Shown in pieces: positions 23,501 through 34,878 of a stretch of 64,000 nt of DNA. The stretch spans positions 17,883,423-17,947,422 of the forward strand of contig NC_053416.1 in NCBI RefSeq assembly GCF_016859285.1, in the 5' to 3' direction. The translations under genes and the position numbers were made by a program. The notes under the pieces are model-generated. The model was not told the origin of the DNA, did not search any database, and saw nothing but the letters and a program-made list of their open reading frames with translations. Source of the DNA: Xiphias gladius (Eukaryota > Chordata > Actinopteri > Istiophoriformes > Xiphiidae). Each line of letters opens with the position of its first letter. Positions within the stretch are counted from its first letter, which is position 1.

Positions 23501-26197
23501 AAGTCTTTTGTGCATGTGGGTCAGTGAGACTGCCTGAAACTGTATGAATTTTATTAAATGAAATTAAATGTTTATTTGGTGTAGAGCAGATGTGTAACAA
23601 TATATTTACCATATAATTTACAATATTATTACAATAAATATCGGGTGTAAAAACAAAAAAAAAGTGCTTTTTGCACAAAAAAGTGGCACAGTATTTCCTT
23701 GTGATATCAATAGAATAACTCCGTACTATGATATTAGGTTAATAAGTATGTTAAAAATAAATGAATGAACTGATGATCAGCCTGAACAAGAGCTCCAGTT
23801 CCAACCAGAGCAAAACAAGAGCCCTTATCTTATTACAATTTTTTTTTTTTTTTTTTTGCTTTATATGAGTTCTTTGAGAACACCAATCTTCTTCTTTAAA
23901 TAAGATACATTTTAAAACCTTGCCACAATTCTAGATACACCACGTGTGTGCATTCGAAGAAGTAGATACTGTATATATGATACCATTTTGCTGGAGGTCC
24001 TTCTGGTCCGTTCAGTACCATGCAGGCTGGGCATTTCCTCCGACATAGCTCTCAGCTGATGCCTCTCCTTTGCAAATCTTCGAGAGAAATTTGAATATTC
24101 AAAATACTCAGTACTCAGAGAAATCTGTAAATAAAAACTCAAAGCAACTCATCACTCAGATTTCGACGGCACATCTCCCAGAGTGAGAGGTGGAGTTGCA
24201 TGATTAATATAAACAGATTGGTACACCAACCTTCCCAGAGGCAGCAAGTGAATCATCATCCTGTGTTTGTAAAGGTCTCGATGCAGCTCCTGAAAGTGCT
24301 TGTACTTCCTCTTCACTGTCCAGTGGAAATTACCATGTGTTAGCCGCACAGTGTACAGGGTGCCTACATGGACCTGGATGGACAGTATTGAAATGATGTA
24401 CATAAATACAGCATTTACTGAATTTTAAATTACTTATTTACCAAAGTATTGACTTTATCACACAAATTCTTACTTCAGTAGTTACAAGGAGTCACAAATG
24501 ACTGTTTAAATAAACCTTTTTAACAACCTGGGTCCATCTTATCAGTTATTGCGACATTTTCCTCACAAATTTTGTTAATGAAATCTGGGTAACACCAGTA
24601 GCTACAACTTTACCTCAATGTCCAATAGGGCAAAATTCATAAGAGGTTAGACAGCCAGACAGGTTTACTGATAAACCACTTATTTGAAAGTAAGGAACGA
24701 AAGTTAACACACCCAAAGTACCAGTTATAGTTGTCCTCTGCACTGTAAAACTGCAGATAGTATGAACAGTAGAACAAAATTAAAACCAGAAAGTAGCTCT
24801 TCCAGATCTAACGGACGTGTACACCGAATAGTTCGGTTAACTTAATACTCATTTTCTTCACATAAGTAGTTTGGACAATATGGTAATATGTGGGCTTGCT
24901 TAAAAGAGAATTTTGAGTTTCTATTTTCCATGACATGCATGTCTTTGGACAGTGGGAGGAAAATCAGAGCATGAGGATACTAAGACATGGAGAGGATATA
25001 CTGACTGAGCCACTGAGTTACTTTGTATAAAATGCAACATGTGTTGCTTCTCTTGGTCCATACTGATTAATATACCATTACACAATTTGTGTTTTTAAAT
25101 GTAAATACCCATATAGAAATGTAGTGTGAAAATTCAAATTGTGAATGTAGATGTGTCATAGCTATAATGTGGGCTCCAAATTACCCAAATGTTTGTTAGA
25201 TGAGGTCCCTGATTGCTCCAGGGGGCTCAGCAGTAAAGTCAGGCATAACACCGACTTCCTCAGACACTCTCAACACTATACTCATCTGTTCAGCCCTAAA
25301 ACTCCATCTACACTCCACATAAAAGCAACTCACTATATGATTTCCAGCCTACCTCTCTATCTGAACAGCAGTAGGCTAATATAACAGCTAACCCACCGCT
25401 CAAAGTTCAAACACCCACACAGAAGTTCAACAACGACAAAATACAGGGACAGCTGACTGTTAAGACCTGAAACAAACTGTTCATAAGTTTAGCAATAAAG
25501 TTTAATATGCTGTTTTACTACTCTCACAGATTTTATATGACATAATGTCATTATGGTAAAGCAGAGTCAAGTATAACTTCAGGGTGTTTTCAGCCAAGCT
25601 TGAAAATAACAATGAAATCAGATGTTAAAAAGTGATCATGTGTATTTCATAAGTTGGTCTATAAGATGTTAAATAGTAGAAACTGTTTCGATAGGGTTAT
25701 CAAGAGTGGCTAATTAAAGATAAATGTGTGTGCTTTGACTTCAAGCTCATCTAAAACCTTCTATAAATACTAGTTCCCCTTTAACAACCACTAAAAGAAA
25801 AAATGTAAATGATTTTACATGTACAATAAAAAAATTACCTTCGAGCGAGTAGTGTATTTCTCTGTGTTGTCCACCTTGCATGTAATAGGAATACCAGGCA
25901 TTAAGTAAGGTACACCCGCCTCCTTTATTTCCACAAGATGATGCACCACCAGGAAAGGACGGCCATCTGTCATTTGGAAGATTAGAACATTTTAAAGTCT
26001 TCTGATACAATCAGTAGAGGTTCTCAATAGGCAGCTTGTACTAAAAGTTGAATGTGTTTCTTACCACTGCTGGACATGAGGCAGTCTAACTCATCTGATC
26101 TCAGATTGTGGAGGTCGTGCGAGAAGCGTCTTCTGCCCAGGTTAGGTGCTGTCGAGCTCTGAGCCGCTGGCTCGATCACATACTCTGGACTGGCCAT
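14599..26197 (-). CDS. pld2: Phospholipase D2, complete coding region (23 exons, 957 aa)
   Basis: Hydrolyses phosphatidylcholine to phosphatidic acid and choline at cell membranes, PIP2-dependent. Exons: 26197-26065, 25966-25839, 24373-24231, 24077-23984, 23452-23387, 23296-23238, 23135-22890, 22782-22639, 22544-22461, 22298-22220, 22100-21990, 21882-21673, 21539-21383, 21282-21164, 20792-20679, 18709-18605, 18097-18009, 17801-17688, 17202-17156, 16856-16722, 15573-15420, 15052-14935, 14823-14599. All join in frame and all introns are GT-AG. PX domain about 47-166 ([14 protein letters not shown]), PH domain about 209-320 ([21 protein letters not shown]). Two HKD motifs are intact: HEKMVAID (447-454) and HSKTLIAD (779-786). 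[10 protein letters not shown], the C-terminal [10 protein letters not shown] and the final GLWT match the family. The short linker after HKD1 lacks the long loop of PLD1, which supports PLD2. Human PLD2 has 933 residues. Exon 19 is only 47 nt. The start [10 protein letters not shown] is the first ATG after an acceptor at 26226. Confidence 0.97.
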
Positions 26198-26904
26198 CGC
26201 ACAGTTGTTGCAAGTGCCACCTGCCCTGGTGCAAGAATAAAAGAAAAGGGATATTTACATTTACAGCCCAGAGCTTGTTCATCTTGTCTCCTCTAAGGTG
26301 CACTACACTAGCATGCAGGAGAAAACTACTGACCAAACAAATGTGAAACTGAGACCACTCTCTTTAAACACACCACAGTAGATTGAGATTTAAAGTCAGA
26401 AACCTGACATTGGCAGTATTTCAGCACCTCAAAAAATAAAAAACTATGAAGTAATTCAGTATTCCAGTAAAGGCAAAAGTGCAATATTTTGCAAGGAGCA
26501 GTATGACTTAAAAAATAGTAACTCCACAGACTGCAAATTTAAGGTTTTAGCTTCATAAATTAGATAAGAAAAATTATCTTTTCATCATATTATATTGTAT
26601 ATATATATATATATATATTATAATCCTTAGAGGAAATCAGCCTATATCCTCTCTATAAATGGCTTCATAATGTCTAATTGAAGAGTCTGCTCACAGTAAA
26701 TGGTCTATGCCGACAGCACTTTTCTGTATGCTAGTGTATCTACAGTTCAGCTTGCTGTTCATCAAAATGTCAATCCTATTTACACTTAGTCAGTTTATTT
26801 ATATGTTTGTTGATATGGAATATTTTAAAACTAGGAAAATGAGATGGCTGAAGTCATTCGAAAGGTACATCTCTTTAATATTTTTTCATCTGGAGCAATA
26901 TATT

Positions 26905-27110
26905 AGCAGCTTGCATAGCAGCAGTAGTGTTTGTAAAAGTAGCAGCAGAAGCAGCAGCACTAACAGTTGCATTAGCTATACTGTGTAGCAGTAACGACAG
27001 CAATAGCAACACCAGTAGCATTAGAAGTAGTTTTAGGAGCAGCAGCAGTACTGAAGGCAACAATGCAGTAGCAGCATTCCTAGCATTAGCAGTCACTGTC
27101 GCCATACAAG
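26905..27110. repeat. Degenerate AGC/AGT trinucleotide tract
   Basis: About 200 bases dominated by interrupted AGC, AGT, GCA and AAC triplets. It looks like an old, mutated trinucleotide repeat. Long open frames on both strands here are products of low complexity (poly-Leu/Ser/Ala) rather than genes. Confidence 0.8.
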
Positions 27111-27510
27111 AGCCCGATGTATTAGCACAACTCTTTCTGGAGATGTAGTTGAAATTTCTGAAGAAGCTGAAGAGTTAGTGAAATAATCTGACAATGCATG
27201 CAGGACCTTAAAGTGAATCGAATCCTCAAAGAGAGCGACATATCATGATCACACAGAAAGAGGCATTCAAGTACAACTCAGTAGCACAGTCAACAACACA
27301 CTAAGTAAAGTTAGAATTTTCACTGTTAAAATGGCAAAAACAGAAAGCCTTCATATACCGCAGGCATCTTGTTTACCTGTAGATCAGGTCATCGACATTG
27401 TGAAATACGAGAAGTCTGAGAAGGGTGTGTGTCAACCCTTTGGAATATCCTGTGGGTAGATGTCTTTGAATCACTGAATGTTTCCTGGGCAACGAGGAAA
27501 TGGGGAAGGA

Positions 27511-27512
<2 letters not shown>

Positions 27513-27609
<97 letters not shown>

Positions 27610-27634
27610 CAAATGTGTGTGTGTGTGTGTGTGT
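27513..27634. repeat. (GT)n microsatellites
   Basis: About 44 GT units (27513-27600), a short GA run (27601-27609), then about 11 more GT units (27613-27634). Confidence 0.98.
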
Positions 27635-30600
27635 AAGATAAGGACAAAACATCTAAGAACTACATTCAAATCCTAAAAAAAGATATCAAAAATTGAACGC
27701 CCAGCAGATTAAGGCAAAAAACAACAGAGCAAACATCAATCTTTAATTATAATTTTTGATGACATTGCAAATAAAAACTGTTACAACTATTGTTGTCTAT
27801 GAATTACTCAGTGCCTTTTTTGTTTCACGACAGCATTATGGCTGATCTTAATTTGCTTTGTTGTGCATGTACTGTTTTCTATGGTTAGCACTACTTGAAA
27901 TAATAGCCAGACAAATGTTTTCAATAAAGTACTTGCCAGATTGCATCACTTATACTACACTGAATTACAGAATATCTTGTTAAAAAAATATACAGTATGT
28001 CCACCAACCAACACTTAACAGTGACTAAAACCTACTGTAATTACGTGAATGTCTGCACATTTTAAACTAACTTCATGGTGCGTTTAAAAAAAAAAAAATA
28101 GGTCATGAAATGGGAGCCTGTCCAGAGCATTTCCCATCTGCCCATTGCATGCAAGAGAAACAAAACGACAACACAAGAGCCTGGCTAGGAATAAGCATTC
28201 AAAGGCTGGGGTAATACTGAGCATTGGGTGGGTGCAAAGGCAACACCATCGAAATGCATGAGGAGTGGCAATAAAAACAAAGGACAAGTGATATATGACT
28301 GTGATAGAAAACTAAAATAAAACAATAGTCAGTAATACAGTACTGGGACCATTCAGCTCATTGAAAATTTTGTGGCTTCTAAAAAAGGTAGGATCTTCTG
28401 ATTTAGTTAAAGCAGCCTACCGTGATCACAAATCCTCAAAGTTTCCTCAGAGCTAATTGCTGATGTAGTGTAACTTAACCCAGTCAGCACCTCAGTTTGA
28501 AAACATCAACAGTGAGCTACAGTAGGAGGAATCTTTTTTTGATTTGGACAACATTACTTTGGAAATCTACCCCCAGTACAGCACATCCCACTGGCTGTGT
28601 AAAATATAACAAGCAATGAATAACACTGAGGAGATGAATTCAGGTAAAAGCCATAATGTTTCATTGGCCTTGCTTTTTAAATCGACACCAGTCACAGATG
28701 AAGAGATGTGACAGACATGACAAGACGGTTTCATGGCCAGCAACTCAGTCACAGAAGACTGACAATTAATTAATTAACACACTGCTCATATTTGAGGTTT
28801 TATGTGTACATATGTAAGTTTGTTATGGGTCACTGCTCTGTATAGTAAAGACTGAATTTCTTAAGTACTATGCATTGGTATCTCAGTTATTTCCTTCATA
28901 ACAAATAATTGTATAAATATTTTAACGTAGTGTTTTGACATGTATGTATTTTTCCCATGTAAAAGTTATTAGGTTATTACAAATGCTAAAAAACATTCAT
29001 TTGAATATCCATCATCTGGTACAGAGCATAATTAATTCCCATTAGGACCAGTCCTCACCAGTTGTTGCTGTGATACCAAAGAAAAGAACAAGTTATATTT
29101 TAATTGCTATAAAACCCATGTTAAGGCCATTTCTAATTTGACTTTTTTTCAGAGATATTTCTGCACTTTTTCCATCCATCCTTTTATTGTTTCCACTTGT
29201 AATCCTATTTCTTTTTTAGACCGTTGAGCCATGTACCCTGACATTAAACCCTGTCATTTAAATTCACTTCCAACTGTTTGTTGAGACGGATATGTTGGCA
29301 AAACAACGGTTCGCCCAATAAGGTTTCCGTTCTGTTGATCTTTTCCTCCTCTGCTCAGTCTTTACAGGCAGATGAAAATCTAACTCATACTTGCCACTAA
29401 GCACACGTAATGTGCAGCACACAGGTGTGCGTGAGAAAACTAAATACTGTTCAAAGTAAAGTAAAACTGGGACCATTCTCTTCAAACAGGCCGCAGAAGA
29501 TTGACATTATCTGGAAAAATGTTACATTTACCCTTAAAGGCAGAGAGGTCTAGGGTTGGCTTAACAAGAGTTTATTTTTATTTTTGCTCGCTGGACTGAA
29601 CCTTTGTCTATACTATTCACTCAGGTTTCCTACCGGTGAAATATGACACTACACCCACTCAGGGTCCTCTACAACACAGGCCAGATTCGCCATAAAGGAG
29701 TGCTTCTACTGAAAGCCATATCTTACACACCAAGCAGTCATGTCAGCACAGCATCAACGGTCCTTGTTCTACAAACATTTTTGAATTTCGTGCAGTTTTG
29801 ACCGCAGCTGGAAATTTTTTTGACTGATAGTTGAAATTCTCACCTTGCTGTGATGATGTTGGAGTGCACTCAGGGTGTGGTCAGTGCACCCTTACATCAC
29901 TGCTTGGGTGTGGTTACAGGTGAAACTGAGCATCTGCGTGCAACAGACTTGAAACTTTGACCAGAAGAGGTCAAGTAAAACAAGGCTCTTTAGCTTGGGA
30001 AAGTTACTCTTAGAAGAAAGCTTCGGTTGCACAGAGGATTACATTTCCTGGTTTCGAGCCATCACAAAATGGCTCAGTTTTATTAATTTATTCTGCAGTT
30101 TTTCAAAGTTGCCATGAGTAGACCTCTCACATGTCTGAATATGATCTGACTGATTCATTGAACTGCTTGAAGGGCATCATGTGTCTAACTTCTAAAATGT
30201 TGAGAAACTTCATAAATTACACCTCAAGCAGAGCTAATTTCTTATGATAGGGGCAGCGAGTTAAATGCCGTGAAATATCGATTTCAAAAATGAAACTTTC
30301 TATAAACAAACACAAATGTTTATATTCCCTGCTCTAGGTAAAAGTTATGGGTTTTTTGTTTTTTTTTTTGCGTAATTTACCTGATCTTTTAGAAACAACA
30401 TATATGCACGGGACCATTAAGAACATAGTGAACAAAATATAGAGGACCAGACTCTGAGACGTTCAATGGAAGGACGGGGTCTGCGTATGTCAATTCCTAC
30501 ACGACTAAAACCACATTCCTGTGTTGGCATCGGACTTCCCCGAAACTCCACGGTGTGCTCTAAAACAGAAGTTCTTCCTGAGTGAGTCAAAGTTTTTTCT

Positions 30601-30849
30601 GGGGGGGGGTTTAACGCAATACGGACTTGAGTCACAATCTCTGTAGGGTGTAAACCTTTTGAACTGAGAGCTGATGGGAGTCTGGATAGGGCGTGTGGTG
30701 TGCTGCCACTCCATCAGATTAAGTGATACACCCCGAGTCTGTGCGAGCCACTTTCTCGCACCACCGAGGCAACACTGCTTAGCTTTAAAGCCCGTTTCAC
30801 CCCCTGGATCTCCGGATATCAAGATTATTCTGGCTGTGGAGGCAGAAAA

Positions 30850-31560
30850 CGCTGGAGGCTAAGCTTTGTCGTCTCCACCCTTTCCCTGGTTTCCTACTGC
30901 TCCGCATTCCACAAAGTAACTACACCTCAGTATACAAAACTATGCCTTTAAGAGTCAGCCGACGAAATTGGCAAGGGTGTTTACCTACGCAGGCCCGAAC
31001 AGGGTACTTACTCTCAGTTCAAACGTAGCCACGGCTCCGCGCAAACCGGCGTTTTTCAAGCGAGGCAAAGTCATGCACATACGTTCAAGCTAAAGATACT
31101 CTGTCATCGTATTCAGCACAGTGTTACAAGCGGGAGTTAGTGTACTCCCCGTGGGTGATGCACACTTTAGTCCCTCCCATTGGGTGTCCAGCGGAACAGA
31201 GTGTGAGGAGAGGAGATTTTGAGCTGAGGCTCCTGCAGCTTTTGTCATACGCAATGGACTTATATTTTTAAACAGAGTTTCCAGCAAAATCTCTGGGTAA
31301 ATTGTACGTGGTGAAACTAACCAGCGCGGCTGTTTTCCCATATCTGTGCAGCTGTGCAGGGAGCAGACCGACCGGCGTGGATCGGACCGAGGTCTGTGCT
31401 GCAGCGTCAGACAAAACATGGACACAGGGGACATGACAAGTCGGGACTGGGTGCCATCGGGGGGAACACACACACACACACACAGGAATGCGCGGACGGG
31501 GAGGAGAGAGGCGTGGTATTGATCTGTATTTTAGCTTAAACGTCAATTACGGAAAAATCC
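30850..31560 (-). promoter_or_regulatory. pld2: CG-rich region, candidate pld2 promoter and non-coding first exon
   Basis: CG dinucleotides become frequent here (for example around 31030-31060 and 31320-31400), unlike the flanks. On the minus strand a consensus donor GTAAGTA starts at 31011, so an exon ending at 31012 could be the non-coding first exon of pld2. A short (CA)n lies at about 31467-31482. Transcription start and exon extent are inferred. Confidence 0.45.
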
Positions 31561-33379
31561 AGAGCGACATTTCCGGTTAGCAATTTCAACACCCATTCAG
31601 CCGAGGTAGCAAAAATCCAGCACGATTTTTTTTTTTTATTTAATTTTTTTTTTTTTTTTTTTTTGTCTAAACACCGAGCTCGCCTGTGATTTATAATTTT
31701 AGAAGCAATCTTGTACTTTGTAGAAGGTTATTTTCGTACACAAAAAAAACATAAAAACGGCGCAAGCTTCGGGTGCTTTTAACGTTATAGAAATGTAGCT
31801 ACACCGGAAGCACTATAGCTAAATTAAGCTCAAGCTCTTTACAAGACGAAGTACGAAAATGACACTTTTACAGGGCAGGACCTGGTGTATTCATATTTAA
31901 CCGAAAACAGTTAAAGACTGTAATAGTTGCGTTTAAACTACGCCACCACGTACAGGCAGGAGAAGCAGACTGACAACCGCTCTGTGAAAGACGTGATGCT
32001 AACTGGCCTAGATCTGGATCGTGATTTGCATGTCACTAGCCTGTCGCTGACCGTATGAAGTATTTCCAACCAGACCTTTATCTGAACCGAAAACTGAACT
32101 ACGAGTGATTTATTTTTTTTTTAATTCATAAAATAGTTCAATTTTTTGATGGACTGCCCCAACCCTGGTTAAAACTTCAGACAACCAGAATTTATTCTGC
32201 AACAGGTTCCCAGAAAATATAGTAATAATATGACTGTTGCATGTTTGTCAGGACGTAGGCCTACTTACAGTATTTTATTGAACATTATACTTGCTATATC
32301 TAAATGGGATACTGTTGGCTAATTCTCCTGACTCTGTTTTTCTGTTAATGTTAAAACTGCATTTTTTATTTATTTTTTTTGTCATTACCAGTGCCAGAAG
32401 TGGAGGGCCTCTCTTTATCTTCCTCCCCTGAGGTTTCTCAAAATTTTCCCCCTTATGTGGTAACATCTGTTTTCCTCTTAATTAGTTTGTGGACCTGTCC
32501 GCTCCACGAGACATATTGCACATGATATTGGGCTTTTCTTATTTTTATAACACTCACTTATTTTTGAGAGGAAAGTTTTGACTGAGGTGGACTGGTAAAG
32601 TGAAGAATAATCAGATATAAGTAAATACTTACAAGATATAAGTAAAAACTAAATAATCTGAAAGTCGAAGACAATTTAGACAATTTACAACTATGAATGA
32701 TCAATTATGAAACACAGTGTGAATGTGTGAATGTTGGCCTGGCGGTGGCGCAGCTATTAGGAAATAAGCCCTGTCTGCTTTGGTGTAATAAAGTTTCACA
32801 CCATATGGTGGCGTTAAACCACAATTAACAAAAAAGTCTAACAGGGATTTGAAACTACTTCACAGTAGTACATCACCAAGACTGAGCATGCCGATTTTAA
32901 GAATAAATCAAGATTCCAAGTGACAAAATTAACCTTATGTTTTATTACAAAGGGATGAAATATATTTATTAAGCATGTATTTGATACATACATATTAAAA
33001 ATAATATTACCTAAGTACAAATCCAAATGATGCGCAGATCCCTGTTTTTCACATGAACATACTATACATTGCACTTCTCAGAATATGTCTCTCTCCCATA
33101 CCTACTTATGTGACTTTGAACACAATTGGACATAAAAAGAAACACGATGAACGTGAGAAGATGTTTAAGTGATTAAACACACTGCATAGGAACGGTCTGT
33201 TTTATCATGGCTTTACAAATGATCAGCTTTTCTGTTACTCATTGTTCCTCTGAGGTTCCTGTTACACTGTTTGACATTTTGAGGAGTTTTACATTGTATT
33301 TACAGTCCCAACTGAGCATATGGAAGTTTCTCAGTAGATGGACAAAACACCTCATATATTGGCCCCCTTTTTAAATAAC
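31561..33379. other. Intergenic DNA between pld2 and chrne
   Basis: AT-rich sequence with poly-T runs at 31627-31664 and no recognisable gene. It separates the candidate pld2 promoter from the chrne exon copy. Confidence 0.6.
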
Positions 33380-33720
33380 AGAAATCTATGCAATAACAGC
33401 CAAATGGATTTAGACAATGACCTTACTGACCTTGAGCAGGTAGGAAGTAGGAAAGTACGACCAGTGAGGACCTGAGGGAGCACAGCAGGATGATATTAAT
33501 GATGTTGAACAGGGGCTTCCTTTGGATGATCAGATTGAATGTGATATCCTGATACTCTAGGTCATCTGGGGAATACCGTGTGTTGATCGTTTTCCTGGCT
33601 GGACGATGGACGATGGCCCACTCGCCATTCTCTGAATGGTGAAAATCTAATAAGCTGGAGAGGAATTGTGTGTTTTGAATATCTGAGCATTGAATGTGGA
33701 TGTCCTGTACCTGTATGTAA
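33380..33720 (-). pseudogene. Duplicated chrne exon (M1 exon) with flanking introns
   Basis: Near-copy of 36838-37168 in chrne. The exon counterpart is 33631-33431: 201 nt, the same length and phase as the real exon 37086-36886, with an intact acceptor (CATTCAG) and donor (GTCAGT) and no stop. It encodes [21 protein letters not shown] and a damaged M1 helix. The similarity covers both flanking introns and stops at the last bases of the preceding exon (around 33719), so this is a DNA-level segmental copy, not a retrocopy. The M1 proline kept by the main gene is replaced by Leu, and an Arg appears within the helix (LRSSLVVL), so a working channel segment is unlikely. It lies 1.2 kb beyond the chrne stop codon with no sister exons nearby. 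Confidence 0.88.
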
Positions 33721-34878
33721 GTTTCACAGTGGATGGACTAACAGCCCTGAAGGATAGCGAACCCACAAAGTATATTTACCCACAATGCTGCTGTGGTTAC
33801 AGTTATACAGTTATCTGAGCTCTGTTTTGGAACATTTCTGAGATGTACGGTATATAGCCGAGTCTGATGTATTAAAGACTACATGTAGAGCTACTATGAT
33901 ATTCAATTCAAGATTTAAATTGATTTTACTAATTTTTGTGTCATGGGGTTTTCAAACAACACATTTTCTAATAAATTGATTAAATAAGTCATGACGCACA
34001 AAATAAAATATTTATTTAAAAAACATGGCACAATGATATCAAGACAATATCCCTCTGAGCCATCTACCTCTAACAAGACTTTCTAATAAATAAGTCATAG
34101 TAAGGAGAGTAAGGCTTTGATTCAGAGCTGGCTGGTTCATGTTACACAGGTTCTTCATGTAAGACATAGTACATGCAGGGAAACGTATCTAGACTTTGGT
34201 AGATATGTTTTTTGCAGTGTGGTACATATATGAAAGATGGGCAATGAACCTTCTATATTGCTATTTATGAATACAGTTCTACATAGTGCCTGTTGCTCTA
34301 TTTAATACATAACAATGACATAGTAGTTTTGATGTAAAAAGTTCTTCACATCAATGCAGATAACTTTCTCAGCATGGTGGTGAATCGGCTTCAGCATTTT
34401 CTCTAACTATATTAACTACACCTATGACCTAAAGTCTGAACTTGCTTGAACTCACGCTGTTGAGTCTTTTACAAACCGGACAAATAATAATTGCAATTGG
34501 TATGATGTTTATGATGATGATGATGATCGTGATGGTGATGATGATTTAAAACACCACTCTTTAACCAGACCTGATCCACCCTTTCAGTGTACACATCCAA
34601 AGAGCTTACACTAGGATGAAGAACTTAAAACTAAACTGCATATTTGAATGAAAACTCTCAGCTGCATGACAAGTGTTAACAAATATAAGTCTGAGCTGTG
34701 ATTATGAACACAGACAGATTTGGTGCTAAATATCTGTTATTAAAGCCCTGCTTCACAGACTTAACTCAACCCTGAATCTGAGCCTGGGAGTCAATGAGCA
34801 AGACCACTCAGCCTTATACACAGCATGAGGTACAGTGACCCTTGGGAAAGTTTCAAGAGAACAAAAGGACTTTTTTCT
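33721..34878 (-). other. chrne: chrne 3' flank and probable 3' UTR
   Basis: AT-rich DNA between the chrne stop codon and the exon copy. Part of it should be chrne 3' UTR; no single polyadenylation signal stands out. A short (GAT)n stretch lies at about 34510-34546. I see no other coding exon of a receptor subunit here. Confidence 0.6.

Larger units (their letters stand above)
26198..31011 (-). other. pld2: Inferred pld2 intron 1
   Basis: The exon with the pld2 start codon opens at 26225 after a good acceptor (TTGCACCAG in sense), so at least one non-coding exon lies upstream. A consensus donor (GTAAGTA in sense) at 31011-31005, inside a CG-rich region, is the best candidate partner. The intervening 4.8 kb is AT-rich, with a trinucleotide-like tract at 26905-27110, GT microsatellites at 27513-27634 and a (TA)n run near 26597-26620. 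Nothing coding is seen. The linkage is inferred from splice signals only. Confidence 0.45.

Noticed and set aside
26875-27148. Open frames rich in Leu, Ala and Ser in the trinucleotide tract
   Set aside because: Open on both strands because of the degenerate AGC repeat; no start context or homology.
27513-27634. Regular repeats considered as a CRISPR-like or satellite array
   Set aside because: These are plain GT microsatellites without unique spacers, in a vertebrate genome.
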